Positions 15,399 to 24,749 of a DNA stretch of 49,343 bases are shown piece after piece; positions within the stretch are counted from its first letter, which is position 1; every line of letters starts with the position of its first letter. The notes beneath the pieces were generated by a model. The model ran no database searches. It had not been told where the DNA came from and was given only the letters and a program-made list of their open reading frames with translations. The DNA lies in the NCBI GenBank assembly GCA_021413865.1, contig JAIOPN010000025.1, forward strand, positions 1 through 49,343, given 5' to 3'. The translations under genes were made by a program, and so were the position numbers. This DNA comes from Planctomycetota bacterium (GTDB lineage: Bacteria; Planctomycetota; Phycisphaerae; Phycisphaerales; Phycisphaeraceae).

Positions 15399-16867
15399 GG
15401 GTTGGGCGAGCCGCCGCGGGCGTGCGGGAGGCAGGCGTCGTAGGGCCGGGCTGAGATGAGCCTGGAGCCGTCGGTGAACCCCTCGGGGCGGTTGCGGAGC
15501 TGTTCGATGAGCCGGCCACGCCACGCAGCCGTCCGCTGGGCGTGTGCCGGCTGCGCGGCGAGGTTACGCAGCTCCCCGGGGTCGTTCTTCAGGTCGAACA
15601 GCAGTTCCGTGCCCAACTCGGTCATCCAGACATATTTTTCGCGGCCGTCGGTGAGGTAGTGATTGGCCTGCTCTTTGTGATAGCAGGTCGCGTGCTCGCC
15701 GTGGAGGTATTCGCGCCAATCACCGGGCCGATCGCCGCGCAGCCAGGGGACGAGGCTCCTGCCCTCGACCGAGGGGGGCGTCTCATGACCGGCAAGTTCC
15801 AGGAACGTGGGCATGAGGTCTTCGAGGCAGACGGGCCGGTCGCACAGTTGCTCGGGCCTGAAGCCCAGATCGCGCGGACCGGACATCATCAGGGGAATCC
15901 GCGCCGAGCCCTCGAAGGGGAAGCATTTACGGAAGAGGTAGTGGTCGCCGAGCATCTCGCCGTGGTCGCTGGTGAGGGCGGTGACGGTGTTGGCCAGATC
16001 CCGCGCGGCGTTCATCTCCATGAAGAGGCGGCAGAGCTGGTCATCGACGTGGTTGATGAGGCCGTAGTACCCCGCCTGCGCCGAGCGCAGCGCCTCGCCC
16101 CTGAGGTTCACCCTGTGCGAGTCCACGGCCAGGCCCAGACCGCCGTTGGGCGGCGGGACGGCCCAGTCGCCGATGGCCGGCGCGGGCAGGTCCATCCTGA
16201 GGTAGCGCTCCATGTAGAACCCCGGCGGGACCAGCGGCGGGTGCGGGGCGATGAAGGAGACCACGAGGAAGAAGGGCCTGGTAGTGTCGCGCCGGCGCAG
16301 GAACTTGAGGGCCTCGGTGACGGTCCACGTGGTGGGGTGGAGCGACTCGTCCAGGTGCCAGGGGCGGGCTGTCCAGCCGTTGGCGGTGATGCCGTGGCTG
16401 CGCGTCATGCCAAAGACGTGGTAGTCCTGGTCGCCGCCGTAGGGGTTGCGGCCGCGCAACGCCTGCTGATAGGCATCGACGTGACCGCCGCGGCCCTCCT
16501 GCATTGTCCGTGTCTGGAATCCGAAACCCTTCTCGATCGGGTAGAGGTGCATGGTCCGGCCGACGATCGCGGTCTGGTAGCCGGCCTTCTCCAACTCGCC
16601 CGGCAGGGTCGCGGCGGGGTTCCAGTCGATGCCCTCGCGGTAGCCCACCATGCCGTTGGTCGCCGGGTGCTGCCCGCTCATGAGCGCCCGCCGCGCGGGG
16701 ATGCACGAAGGGCAGGTCGAGTAAGCGCGCGAGAAGCGGGTGCCTGACCAGGCCAGGTGGTCCATGTTCGGCGTGAGCAGCGCGGGGTGGCCGTCGATCG
16801 AGAGGCAATCACCGCGCTGCTGATCGGTCATGATGAGCAGGATGTTGGGGCGTTTGTCGGTGGGCAT
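15395..16867 (-). CDS. Type I (Cys) sulfatase
   Basis: 490 residues. 'NILLIMTDQQRGDCLSIDGHP' supplies the metal-binding Asp15, and 'C55-I-P-A-R59' followed by 'RALMSGQHP' is the sulfatase signature in which Cys55 is converted to formylglycine. 'TSDHGEMLGDHYLFRK' provides the distal metal residues. Formylglycine sulfatases cleave sulfate esters, often from polysaccharides. There is no N-terminal signal, so the enzyme may act in the cytoplasm on imported oligosaccharides, or export is not recognisable. No maturase gene is present in the window. It lies 33 bp after PhyH 2 and overlaps the glycosidase-like gene by 4 bases. Confidence 0.92.
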   Translation of the reverse strand: MPTDKRPNILLIMTDQQRGDCLSIDGHPALLTPNMDHLAWSGTRFSRAYSTCPSCIPARRALMSGQHPATNGMVGYREGIDWNPAATLPGELEKAGYQTAIVGRTMHLYPIEKGFGFQTRTMQEGRGGHVDAYQQALRGRNPYGGDQDYHVFGMTRSHGITANGWTARPWHLDESLHPTTWTVTEALKFLRRRDTTRPFFLVVSFIAPHPPLVPPGFYMERYLRMDLPAPAIGDWAVPPPNGGLGLAVDSHRVNLRGEALRSAQAGYYGLINHVDDQLCRLFMEMNAARDLANTVTALTSDHGEMLGDHYLFRKCFPFEGSARIPLMMSGPRDLGFRPEQLCDRPVCLEDLMPTFLELAGHETPPSVEGRSLVPWLRGDRPGDWREYLHGEHATCYHKEQANHYLTDGREKYVWMTELGTELLFDLKNDPGELRNLAAQPAHAQRTAAWRGRLIEQLRNRPEGFTDGSRLISARPYDACLPHARGGSPNP

Positions 16868-16900
16868 GTTCGCGCTTGGTCCCGCGGGTCCCCTGCCGGC

Positions 16901-17788
16901 TCAGCCGCCCAATCCGGTGGTCGCCTTGCCCGCGCCCTCGTCGGCGTGGACGCCGGTGAAACCCGGCATCAGGTTGGGCTCGCGCTTGAAGGGCTCGTGG
17001 GGCCAGACGATGGCGCGGCGCTGGGGGGTGAGCCGTTGGAGGAGCTCGGGCGTGGGCCTGTAGCCGTGGCGGAAGAAGCCCCACGACGGGCCGTAGCGAT
17101 AAACGCAGACGCGCCGCTGGCCGGGGTTGATGCGCTTGGCCGAGCCGTGGCACATGGCGTCGGAGAAGATCAGGGCGTCGCCCGCCATCATGAAGACCTC
17201 GATCGCCCCCTCACAATCATCGCCCGAGGCGCCGCCGGCCTTCATGGAGTAGTTGGCGATGTCGGGGTGGCGAAAGTTCTGTTTGTGGCTGCCGGGGATG
17301 ATCATGGTGCCGCCGTCGCCCGGGCCTATGTCGGTCAGGGCGGTGATGACGTTGACCTGACAGCACATGAACTCGCCGTTGAGGACGCGGTATTGGTTGC
17401 GCTTGATGCGCTCGTTGCCGCCCGAGTGCAGGCCGATCGCCTCGCCGGGGCCTCGGAAATTGACGAAGTTTTCGTCGATGAACATCGGGCCGTGCTTGGC
17501 GTCGAAACCGGTCTCGCCGCCGAGGAACTTGCGGACCTTGTCGTACCAGGAGGGGTGGTCGATCAGGCGCTCGAAGGGCTCGCCGGCCTCGTATATCTGC
17601 TGGTAGCTCGTGCCGTCACGCGTGCCGTAGGTGTGCCCGTGCAACGCGCCGTACCACTCGCCGGGCTTGAAGGGCGGGATGGCGTCGAGCGTGTCGTTGC
17701 ACGCCCTGACCTCGTCGGCGCTCAGAGCGCCGCGCACGATGATGTAGCCGCGCAGATCAAAGAAGTATATGTCGCGTTCCGTGACCAT
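16901..17788 (-). CDS. PhyH family protein 2 with HSG in place of the HxD iron motif
   Basis: 295 residues with a clear PhyH fold: 'YFFDLRGYIIVRGALSADEV', then 'VNVITALTDIGPGDGGTMIIPGSHKQNF' and 'DALIFSDAMCHGSAKRINPGQRR', with distal His near 214 and Arg near 225. The first ligand motif reads H121-S122-G123 ('GLHSGGNER'), so the carboxylate ligand of the 2-His-1-Asp triad is missing at its usual place. In Fe/2OG halogenases the same residue is Gly or Ala; many uncultured-lineage PhyH proteins also carry 'HxGG', so the meaning is open. It is the gene before the sulfatase in the operon, with GGAG 11 bases before the ATG. Confidence 0.85.
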   Translation of the reverse strand: MVTERDIYFFDLRGYIIVRGALSADEVRACNDTLDAIPPFKPGEWYGALHGHTYGTRDGTSYQQIYEAGEPFERLIDHPSWYDKVRKFLGGETGFDAKHGPMFIDENFVNFRGPGEAIGLHSGGNERIKRNQYRVLNGEFMCCQVNVITALTDIGPGDGGTMIIPGSHKQNFRHPDIANYSMKAGGASGDDCEGAIEVFMMAGDALIFSDAMCHGSAKRINPGQRRVCVYRYGPSWGFFRHGYRPTPELLQRLTPQRRAIVWPHEPFKREPNLMPGFTGVHADEGAGKATTGLGG

Positions 17789-17811
17789 GGCTTGTTCTTC
17801 TCCAAGTCAGG

Positions 17812-17899
17812 TGGGGCAGGCGTCCCGCCTGTCTCTTTCTTCTCTGGAATTCGACCGGCCTGGGAAGGCCGGTGGCAGGCGAGACGCCTGCCCCACCAG
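17812..17899. repeat. Inverted 'GTGGGGCAGGCGTCCCGCC' repeat pair
   Basis: GTGGGGCAGGCGTCCCGCCT starts at 17812, and its near-perfect inverse, ending GCCTGCCCCAC, lies at about 17875-17898. Between them is a further 7-bp palindrome ACCGGCC/GGCCGGT (17855-17874). A second pair of the same family lies at 31571-31641. It separates the rhamnose isomerase from PhyH 2 and could fold into a long hairpin in the operon mRNA. Confidence 0.8.
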
Positions 17900-17918
17900 A
17901 GCCCCCCCGCTATGAAAT

Positions 17919-19118
17919 TTATGCAAAGCTCCCGCCGCGGCTGATGCCCAGCGCCTTGCGTTTGGCGTTGCGCTCCTTGCCGAGCTGCTCGATGATGCCG
18001 CTGTCGCGCAGCTCCTTGAGCGGGTTGCGGGGGATGCCGTTCTTCTTGCGCCACTGCTCGACGATCGGCCGCACGTCCGTCTCGTACGCGTCACGCAGCA
18101 CGCGCTCCGCCTTGGTCACGTCCGCCTGCTTCTGCGCCTCGGCGAGCTTCTTGCGGTCCACGATCGCCGCCTTCGCGTAAAGGTCCTGCGCCATCATCAC
18201 CGTCTGCACCATCGCCTCGAGCTTGGGCTTGAGATTGTGGCACTGGTCCACCATGTACGCCAGCTTCGGGTCCTTGCCCGTATCGAACATGAACTGCTCG
18301 ATCTGGTCGAAGATGCGGAAGACGGCGTAAGGATCGATCGACGAGATGGTGAGATCGTCGTCGGCGTATTTACGGTCGTTGAAGTGGAACCCGCCGAGCA
18401 TGTCCTCGTGCAGGAGAAGCGTCACGATCTGCTCGATGTTGCACCCCTGCAGGTGGTGGCCCGTATCAACGAGCACCTTGGCATTCTTGCCCGAGTGCTT
18501 GGCGAGGATGTAGGACGCGCCCCAGTCGGGGATGTCGGTGTGATAAAACGCCGGCTCGAAGGGCTTGTACTCCACGAGCAGTTGCATGCCCCGCGGCATG
18601 GCGTCGTGCAGCTTGCGGTAGGCGGCCTTGAGCATCGCCCAGCGGTTGGCGATCGAGTCCTGCCCCGGGTAATTCGTGCCATCGGCGAGCCACATGGAGA
18701 GCAGCGTCGAGCCGACCTCCTTGCCGATCTTGATGCTGTCGAGGCAGTGCGACATCGCCTGCTCGCGGGCCTTCTTCCACGGCGAGCAGAACGAGCCGAA
18801 CTTATAGCACTGGTCCTGGAAGACGTTGGGGTTGATCGCGCCGATCTTGATGCCGTGCTTCTTGGCGAGCTTGGCGGTCTCCTTCGGGCTCACGCCGGCC
18901 TTGAAGTCCCAGAGCACGTGGACGGCCACGGTCGGGCAGCTTGCCGTGAGCTTGTGCACGAGGCCCGCGTCGTGCAGCTTGTCGCCCAGGTCCACCGCCG
19001 AGGCGTCCTGGAAGAACTTGCCGAACCGCGTCCCCGTGTCGGCGAAGCCCCAACTCGGCAGCTCGATCTTGAACTTGTCGAGCGCGGCATAAACTTGTTT
19101 CTCGGCGTTGCCCTTCAT
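17919..19118 (-). CDS. rhaI: L-rhamnose isomerase, RhaI (Pseudomonas stutzeri-type) family
   Basis: A 399-residue xylose-isomerase-like TIM barrel that interconverts L-rhamnose and L-rhamnulose (or related aldoses and ketoses). It follows the RhaI pattern closely: 'LPSWGFADTGTRFGKF', 'VAVHVLWD', 'YKFGS', 'LADGTNYPGQDS', 'EYKPFEPAFYHTDIPDWG', 'VLVDTGHHLQGCNIEQIV' and 'GGFHFNDRKYADDDLT'. The Glu, Asp and His of the last three blocks are the usual metal ligands. The start at ATG 19118 has AAGGAG six bases upstream; the frame is open a little further left. No rhamnulose kinase or aldolase is present in the window. Neighbouring sulfatase and PhyH genes suggest a deoxyhexose from a sulfated glycan; RhaI enzymes are also promiscuous. 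Confidence 0.88.
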   Translation of the reverse strand: MKGNAEKQVYAALDKFKIELPSWGFADTGTRFGKFFQDASAVDLGDKLHDAGLVHKLTASCPTVAVHVLWDFKAGVSPKETAKLAKKHGIKIGAINPNVFQDQCYKFGSFCSPWKKAREQAMSHCLDSIKIGKEVGSTLLSMWLADGTNYPGQDSIANRWAMLKAAYRKLHDAMPRGMQLLVEYKPFEPAFYHTDIPDWGASYILAKHSGKNAKVLVDTGHHLQGCNIEQIVTLLLHEDMLGGFHFNDRKYADDDLTISSIDPYAVFRIFDQIEQFMFDTGKDPKLAYMVDQCHNLKPKLEAMVQTVMMAQDLYAKAAIVDRKKLAEAQKQADVTKAERVLRDAYETDVRPIVEQWRKKNGIPRNPLKELRDSGIIEQLGKERNAKRKALGISRGGSFA

Positions 19119-19184
19119 GGCTCTTCTCCTTGTTGACCTTTTATTGTGATGCAATGCGTTGCGTGACGAAAGTCGCCGCCCGGC

Positions 19185-20183
19185 TCACGGCAGGGCGGCG
19201 GTCAGGGAATCGTAACTGATATTCACCTGCGTGCCTCGGGGGTTGTCGATCACCTCGACCACAGGACGGGGACCGTCCAGCCGGTATCGCACCCGCGCCA
19301 TCCCCTCGGTCCCGTCGCCCAGAAACACACTGAACCGCCTGGTGACCACATAACCCGGGACCACCAGTTCTCCACGCACCGGCAGCGAGAGCACCCCGGA
19401 CTCCGGCCGGGTGAAAACATCCGGTAAAAACAGCGGATCAGCGGCCGTGAGATCGCGGTTGTTGGATCGGTAGTTATGCACCCAGCGTTTGGCGTCCCCC
19501 GGACGGGTGACGTGGGCACGCACGAACGCCCCGCCCGCGCGGCCGCAAACCGCCATCCATTTGTCAACGAAATGAGCCGGGCAATCCTTCTCCTGGATGT
19601 CCCAGAAGAGCCACCACTTCGTGCGCGTCGCGTTCCCCGCCGCCGGGATCATGTTGCGGGCCTCGAACCTCGCGGGGAACCGCGTGGGCGTGCCGATCGC
19701 CGCCTCCATCCACTCATTGCAGTCGGGCCTTCCCCTGCTCTCGTACCACCCGCCGTAATCCGGGATGCCGAAAAAACTCACGCTTGTGTTGAACAAGTCG
19801 GGGAACCGGCAGCCGGCGGCGATGGCGTTCCCCCCGCCGCCCGAGTAGCCGACGATGTTGATGTTGGCGGCGTCGATCTGGTCGGGAAATTGTTTCACCG
19901 CCGCCAAAAGCGCGTCGACGATGTCGTGTATGTCCAGCCCGCCGGAATCCCATTCGCCCCCGCTCCCCCCACGGCCGCGCATGTCCGGTGCGACAGCGAC
20001 AACGCCCTGCGCGGCCAGTTCGTCCACATCGAGCGACACCGCCCCGCGGCTGCCGCCGTAGCCGTGCATCACGGCCAGCAGCGGGCGACGCACGCCGTCA
20101 TCGATGAACGCGACATCCGCGTACAGCGGCCCGGTGCCGTCGGCGCTGCTCCTGTATTCAATGGTTTCACGCCGCACCGCCAT
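19185..20183 (-). CDS. Alpha/beta hydrolase, esterase/acyl-peptidase-like
   Basis: 332 residues. 'LLAVMHGYGGSRG' gives the oxyanion region, 'GVVAVAPDMRGRGGSGGEWDSGG' follows, and the nucleophile elbow is 'VGYSGGGG' with Ser114. The C-terminal third ('PVRGELVVPGYVVTRRFSVFLGDGTEGMARVRYRLDGPRPVVEVIDNP') looks like a small beta-sandwich. The fold and 'GYSGGG' suggest an esterase or deacetylase; deacylation of a sugar is plausible from context but not shown. The start at ATG 20183 has GAGGAG 11 bases upstream. It is the first gene of the minus-strand carbohydrate operon, 66 bp before rhaI, and diverges from PhyH 3 across about 106 bp. Confidence 0.78.
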   Translation of the reverse strand: MAVRRETIEYRSSADGTGPLYADVAFIDDGVRRPLLAVMHGYGGSRGAVSLDVDELAAQGVVAVAPDMRGRGGSGGEWDSGGLDIHDIVDALLAAVKQFPDQIDAANINIVGYSGGGGNAIAAGCRFPDLFNTSVSFFGIPDYGGWYESRGRPDCNEWMEAAIGTPTRFPARFEARNMIPAAGNATRTKWWLFWDIQEKDCPAHFVDKWMAVCGRAGGAFVRAHVTRPGDAKRWVHNYRSNNRDLTAADPLFLPDVFTRPESGVLSLPVRGELVVPGYVVTRRFSVFLGDGTEGMARVRYRLDGPRPVVEVIDNPRGTQVNISYDSLTAALP

Positions 20184-20248
20184 CGGCACACCCGCTCCTC
20201 GAAATCCGAGCGGGAAAGTGTACCAAACCCCGCCACACGCCCCGACCT

Positions 20249-20254
20249 TATACT
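20249..20254 (+). promoter_or_regulatory. Candidate -10 box for PhyH 3
   Basis: TATACT, 35 bases before the PhyH 3 ATG, within the 106-bp divergent gap. No convincing -35 is seen at the expected distance, so this is a weak call. Confidence 0.3.
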
Positions 20255-20289
20255 GATGGACCCACCGCATTGCTGACGCGAGAACCCCC

Positions 20290-21120
20290 ATGCGTACAGA
20301 CCTCACCCCCCAGCAGATCACCCACTACCGCGAGAACGGCTTCGTCACCCACGAGAACTTCCTCTCGCCGGCCGAGATCGAGGAATGGCGGGCCGCGCTC
20401 GACGAATCGCTCAAGTTGCGGGGCGAGCAGCGCATCCTCGGCCACGCCAGCGCGGCCGGCGCCGATAGAGGCGAAGACTACTACAGCCGCGTCTTCATCC
20501 AGCGTGTCAACCTCTGGCAGGACAACCCACGCTGGAAAAACCTCATCCTCAACCCCGCCATCGGAAAGATGTGCTGCGATCTGGAGGGCATCGACGGCAT
20601 CCGCGTCTGGCACGACCAGACCCTCATCAAGGCCCCTTGGGCCAACCCCACCGCGTGGCACCTGGACAATCCCTATTGGTCCTTCTCCTCGCGCCACTCC
20701 ATCAGCATCTGGGTCGCCCTCGACGATGCCACCTACGACAACGGCTGCCTCTACTTCCTCCCCGGCACGCACAAGACCGCGACGTACCAGAACTCGGGCA
20801 TCGGCCAGAACATGAACGAGCTGTTCAAGATCTACCCCCAGTGGGCCACGATCAAATCCGTTGCCGCCCCGATGAAGGCGGGCTCCTGCTCGTTCCATAA
20901 CGGCCTGACCGCCCACGGTGCCCACGCCAACATGACCCCCGGCTGGCGGCGAGCCATGACCTGCGCCTTCATGCCCGACGGCGCCACCTTCAACGGCGTG
21001 CAGAACATCCTCACCCGCGAACATTTCGGCCGCCTGAAGCTCGGCGACCTGATGAACGACGAGAAACAAAACCCACTCGTCTATTCCCGCACCCGCGCCC
21101 CCGAAGTCGTCCCCGTGTAA
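20290..21120 (+). CDS. Phytanoyl-CoA dioxygenase (PhyH) family protein 3
   Basis: A 276-residue Fe(II)/2-oxoglutarate oxygenase. It begins 'LTPQQITHYRENGFVTHENFLSPAEI', the usual PhyH opening. It has the full iron triad: H124 and D126 ('AWHLDNPYW') and distal H209 ('HNGLTAHGAHANMT'), with Arg220/221 for the co-substrate. 'DNGCLYFLPGTHKT' is the conserved turn before the distal His. The substrate is unknown. It is transcribed away from the hydrolase/rhaI operon and is followed 18 bp later by the PfpI-type gene, probably as a two-gene unit. Confidence 0.9.
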   Translation: MRTDLTPQQITHYRENGFVTHENFLSPAEIEEWRAALDESLKLRGEQRILGHASAAGADRGEDYYSRVFIQRVNLWQDNPRWKNLILNPAIGKMCCDLEGIDGIRVWHDQTLIKAPWANPTAWHLDNPYWSFSSRHSISIWVALDDATYDNGCLYFLPGTHKTATYQNSGIGQNMNELFKIYPQWATIKSVAAPMKAGSCSFHNGLTAHGAHANMTPGWRRAMTCAFMPDGATFNGVQNILTREHFGRLKLGDLMNDEKQNPLVYSRTRAPEVVPV

Positions 21121-21138
21121 CACCCAAGGAACCCCGTC

Positions 21139-21663
21139 ATGGCCAAGTCGAAGGAAAAACGCGTCCTGATCCTCTGCGGCGACGACTTCGAGGATTTGGA
21201 GTTGTGGTACCCGAAGCTGCGGCTGATCGAGGCGGGCATCCACGTCACCGTTGCCGGTCCCGCGGCCGGCGTGAAATACTCGGGCAAAAACGGCTACCCC
21301 TGCGTCAGCGACATCGACATCGCCGAGATGGAGGCGACGGATTTTCACGGCATCGTCATCCCCGGTGGGTGGATGCCCGACAAGCTCCGCCGTGACAAGA
21401 AGGTCCTCGACCTCGTCCGCGACTTCCACAAGGCGAAGAAACTCGTCGCCGCCATCTGCCACGGCGGGTGGATTCCCATTTCCGCCGGTGTGTACAAGGG
21501 CGTGAAGGTCACCGGCTCCCCGGGCATCAAGGACGACCTGATCAACGCCGGCGCGATCTACTCGGACAAATCCGTGGTCATCGACGGCCACCACGTCACC
21601 AGCCGAAAACCCGACGATCTCCCCGACTTCATGCGCGGCGTGTTGCAGGTGCTGGGCGCGTAA
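21139..21663 (+). CDS. DJ-1/PfpI family protein
   Basis: 174 residues of the class I glutamine-amidotransferase-like fold. 'GDDFEDLELWYPKLRLIEAG' holds the conserved Glu18, and the nucleophile elbow is 'AAICHGGWIPIS' with Cys107-His108. Family members include PfpI peptidases, general stress proteins and deglycases; the sequence does not decide between them. The length is that of the PfpI/YhbO branch. AAGGAA lies 8 bases before the ATG. It follows PhyH 3 closely and converges on ruvC, 20 bp away. Confidence 0.87.
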   Translation: MAKSKEKRVLILCGDDFEDLELWYPKLRLIEAGIHVTVAGPAAGVKYSGKNGYPCVSDIDIAEMEATDFHGIVIPGGWMPDKLRRDKKVLDLVRDFHKAKKLVAAICHGGWIPISAGVYKGVKVTGSPGIKDDLINAGAIYSDKSVVIDGHHVTSRKPDDLPDFMRGVLQVLGA

Positions 21664-21683
21664 CACTCATCCGCGTGTAGCCG

Positions 21684-22175
21684 TCACAACCGATCCACCG
21701 CGATGCGGCGCGCGCACGTCAGCGCGATCGCGATCGCGTCCGCCACGTCCGGCGGGCTGGGCGGTTCTTTCAACCGACACTGCGCCTGCACGGCGCGCTG
21801 CATCTGCTCCTTCGATGCGTGGCCGTGGCCTGTGACCGCCTTTTTCACCGCCGTTGAGGGCAGGTGGTCCACGGCGATGTCGCGCTGGCGGGCGCACAAC
21901 AGGATCACCCCGCGTGCGTGGGCCATCAGGATCGCGGTACGCGGGTGGTTGTAGTGGGAGTAGAGTTTCTCGACCGCCATGCGCCCGGGCTTGACCTCTT
22001 GGATGAGTGCGTCGAGCTCGCGGTGGAGCTGGTCCAGCCGGTCTTCGAGCGACGCCTTGGCGGAGAGCTTGAAGTAGCCGCCGTCGATGAGCGTCGGCTC
22101 GATCGAGCCTTTGCGCAGCTCGACGACGCCGTAGCCGGTGATGCGCAGGCCGGGGTCGATTCCGAGGACCTTCAT
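21684..22175 (-). CDS. ruvC: Crossover junction endodeoxyribonuclease RuvC
   Basis: Resolves Holliday junctions during recombination, working with RuvAB. 163 residues, a normal length. It starts 'MKVLGIDPGLRITGYGVVE' with catalytic Asp7. 'MAVEKLYSHYNHPRTAILMAHARGVILL' holds the second acidic residue, and the C-terminal 'PPDVADAIAIALTCA' holds the last two. The start at ATG 22175 has GGAGAA just upstream and matches the family; the frame remains open upstream but is not RuvC-like. It diverges from the topoisomerase A gene across 82 bp. ruvA and ruvB are not in the window. Confidence 0.95.
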   Translation of the reverse strand: MKVLGIDPGLRITGYGVVELRKGSIEPTLIDGGYFKLSAKASLEDRLDQLHRELDALIQEVKPGRMAVEKLYSHYNHPRTAILMAHARGVILLCARQRDIAVDHLPSTAVKKAVTGHGHASKEQMQRAVQAQCRLKEPPSPPDVADAIAIALTCARRIAVDRL

Positions 22176-22257
22176 TTCTCCAGTGTATCGCCGCGACACG
22201 CCGATCGTTGGAGCGGCTTGTTTCACGGCGGTTTTCGGCATATGTTGATCCCGTGCC

Positions 22258-24711
22258 ATGGAGGGCACCGCTTTGTCCAAACGTAAAAAGTCCGACGACA
22301 CCAATCTCTTCGACGCCGGCTCGCCCCCCCCCGCCGACGGGTCCGCGGTCGCGTTGGCGCCCGAGCCCGGCGATCCAACCGTCGTCCGCCTGCACGAGGC
22401 GGCGCAGTCGCGGTACCTCAACTACGCCCTCTCCGTCATCACCAGCCGCGCCCTGCCCGACGTCCGCGACGGCCTCAAGCCCGTGCAGCGCCGCATCCTC
22501 TACACCATGTGGCAGCAGGGCCTCACCTTCGACGCCAAGCACCGCAAGTGCGCCAAGATCGTCGGCGACGTGATGGGCAACTACCACCCGCACGGCGACA
22601 CGGCGATCTACGACACGCTCGTTCGCATGGCCCAGCCGTTCTCGCTGCGCGTCCCGCTCGTGGACGGCTCGGGCAACTTCGGCTCGCTCGACGGCGACAA
22701 CGCCGCCGCCATGCGCTACACCGAGTGCCGCCTCACCCGCATCGCCGACGAGGTGCTCGCCGAGCTCGAGCAGGAGACCGTCCACCTCCGGCCCAACTAC
22801 GACGGCACGCGCACCGAGCCCGTCGTCCTGCCCGCACGCATCCCGAACCTCCTGCTCAACGGCGCGACGGGCATCGCCGTGGGCATGGCGACCAACATCC
22901 CCCCGCACAACCTGGGCGAGCTCTGCACCGCGCTGCTCAAACTGCTCGACGACCCGGAGCTGACCACGCACCAGTTGTGCACCTACGTCAAGGGCCCGGA
23001 TTTCCCCACCGGGGCCCACATCCTCAACCCCAAGAGCGAGATCAAGCAGATCTACAAGGAGGGCACGGGCTCGATCCGGGTCCGCGCCACGTGGAAGCCC
23101 GGGCCGACCTCACGCGGGGGCAAGACGATCATCATCACGAGCATTCCCTACGCCATCAATAAATCGACGCTCGTCGAGGAGATCGCGCAGGTCGTGATCG
23201 CGCGCAAGCTGCCGCCGCTGGTTGACGTGCGCGACCAGTCCACCGACGACGTGCGGATCGAGCTTGAATTGAAGAAGGACGCCGACGACCAGATGGTGAT
23301 GGCGTACCTCTTCAAGCACACCGCGCTACAGACGAACTTCGCCGTCAACATGACCTGCCTGGTGCCGACGGAGAACCCGGAGGTCGGCCGACCCGAGCGG
23401 TTGGGCCTGCGTGAAATCCTCTGGCACTTCTTGCAGTTCCGACTCGAAGTCGTGACCAAGCGGCTCGAGCACGAGCTGGGCCAGCTCCAGAAGCGCATCC
23501 ACATCCTCGAAGGCTTCGAGAAGGTCTTCGACGCGCTGGACGAGATCATCAAGATCATCCGCAAGTCCGACGGCAAGGCCGACGCGGCGGACAAGATCAT
23601 CAAACGGTTCGAGCTGGACGCCGAGCAGACCGACGCGATCCTCGAATTGAAGCTCTACCGGCTGGCGCGCCTGGAGATCCTCATCATCCAGAAAGAACTG
23701 GAGGAGAAGCGTAAGCGCGCCCGCGAGATCAAGCGGCTGCTGGGCGACGAGGAGGGCCGCTGGAAAATGGTGCGAGGCGAGATCGAGGAGATCCAGTCCA
23801 ATTACGCGAAGGAGGAGGCCTACAAGCGGCGCACCGTCATCGAGGACGTGGGCGACGAGAAGGAATACACCGCCGAGGACTTCATCGTCGAGGAGGACAA
23901 CGTCGTCATCGTCTCGCGCGACGGCTGGGTGAAGCGGCAGAAAGAGGTGAAGGACCTTACCTCCACGCGGCTGCGCGAGGGCGACTCCGTGCTGGCGGTG
24001 CTGCCGGGGAGCACGAGGGCGACGGCATGCTTCTTCACGAACTTCGGCACGGCGTACACGTGCCGGATCATCGACGTGCCCGCCACCACGGGCTACGGCG
24101 AGCCGATCCAGAGCCTGTTCAAGTTCAAGGACGGCGAGAAGGTCGTCGCCGCGATGAGCATGGACCCGCGCGGCACGACGGACATCAAATCGCCCGGCAC
24201 CGACAAGGATGGCGGCCCCCTGCCGCCGCCGACGCACGCCGTCGCGGTGACGAGCGACGGCTACGCCCTGCGGTTCTCCGTCGAGCCGTTCGTCGAGATC
24301 AGCACACGCGCGGGCCGGCGCTTCGCGCGGCCCTCCGACCCGGCGCAGGTGGTCGGCGTCGAGATCACGCACGGCAACGAGGTCATCATCGCCGCCACCC
24401 GGCAGGCGCACGCGATGCTCTGCAAGGTCGATGAGATCAACTTCCTTGCCGGCCCGGGCAAGGGGGTGATCCTCATCAAGCTGCAGAAGGAGGAGGACGC
24501 CGTGCTGGGCTTCACCCTGGCGACCGGCGACCGCGACATCCTCAAGCTCGAGACGACGCGCGGCGCCGAACAGACGGTAAGCCTCGGGAAATACGATACG
24601 GTCGGCCGCGGCGGCAAGGGCCGTGAGGTGATGAAGACCGGGCAGTTCGTGCGCGTGATCACGGGCGACGCGGGGCTGCCCGTCTTGCTGGACGACGGCG
24701 ATGAGTCATAA
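22258..24711 (+). CDS. parC: Type IIA topoisomerase subunit A (ParC/GyrA)
   Basis: 817 residues. The breakage-reunion domain includes '[24 protein letters not shown]', the quinolone-region '[19 protein letters not shown]' (Thr115 where E. coli GyrA has Ser83; Asp119 at the Asp87 position) and the catalytic Tyr154 in '[10 protein letters not shown]'. A coiled-coil arm spans about 400-520, and a beta-pinwheel C-terminal domain follows from about 545. The first blade lacks the gyrase 'QRRGGKG' box, which favours a ParC role, but 'GRGGKGREV' occurs near residue 790. The partner ParE-like gene lies one gene downstream. An internal TTG at 22273, with GGAGGG 7 bases upstream, may be the true start. 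Confidence 0.85.
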   Translation: MEGTALSKRKKSDDTNLFDAGSPPPADGSAVALAPEPGDPTVVRLHEAAQSRYLNYALSVITSRALPDVRDGLKPVQRRILYTMWQQGLTFDAKHRKCAKIVGDVMGNYHPHGDTAIYDTLVRMAQPFSLRVPLVDGSGNFGSLDGDNAAAMRYTECRLTRIADEVLAELEQETVHLRPNYDGTRTEPVVLPARIPNLLLNGATGIAVGMATNIPPHNLGELCTALLKLLDDPELTTHQLCTYVKGPDFPTGAHILNPKSEIKQIYKEGTGSIRVRATWKPGPTSRGGKTIIITSIPYAINKSTLVEEIAQVVIARKLPPLVDVRDQSTDDVRIELELKKDADDQMVMAYLFKHTALQTNFAVNMTCLVPTENPEVGRPERLGLREILWHFLQFRLEVVTKRLEHELGQLQKRIHILEGFEKVFDALDEIIKIIRKSDGKADAADKIIKRFELDAEQTDAILELKLYRLARLEILIIQKELEEKRKRAREIKRLLGDEEGRWKMVRGEIEEIQSNYAKEEAYKRRTVIEDVGDEKEYTAEDFIVEEDNVVIVSRDGWVKRQKEVKDLTSTRLREGDSVLAVLPGSTRATACFFTNFGTAYTCRIIDVPATTGYGEPIQSLFKFKDGEKVVAAMSMDPRGTTDIKSPGTDKDGGPLPPPTHAVAVTSDGYALRFSVEPFVEISTRAGRRFARPSDPAQVVGVEITHGNEVIIAATRQAHAMLCKVDEINFLAGPGKGVILIKLQKEEDAVLGFTLATGDRDILKLETTRGAEQTVSLGKYDTVGRGGKGREVMKTGQFVRVITGDAGLPVLLDDGDES

Positions 24712-24749
24712 CCCGCCAAGCCAGTCGGCTCGTGGAGGACCTCGCAACC

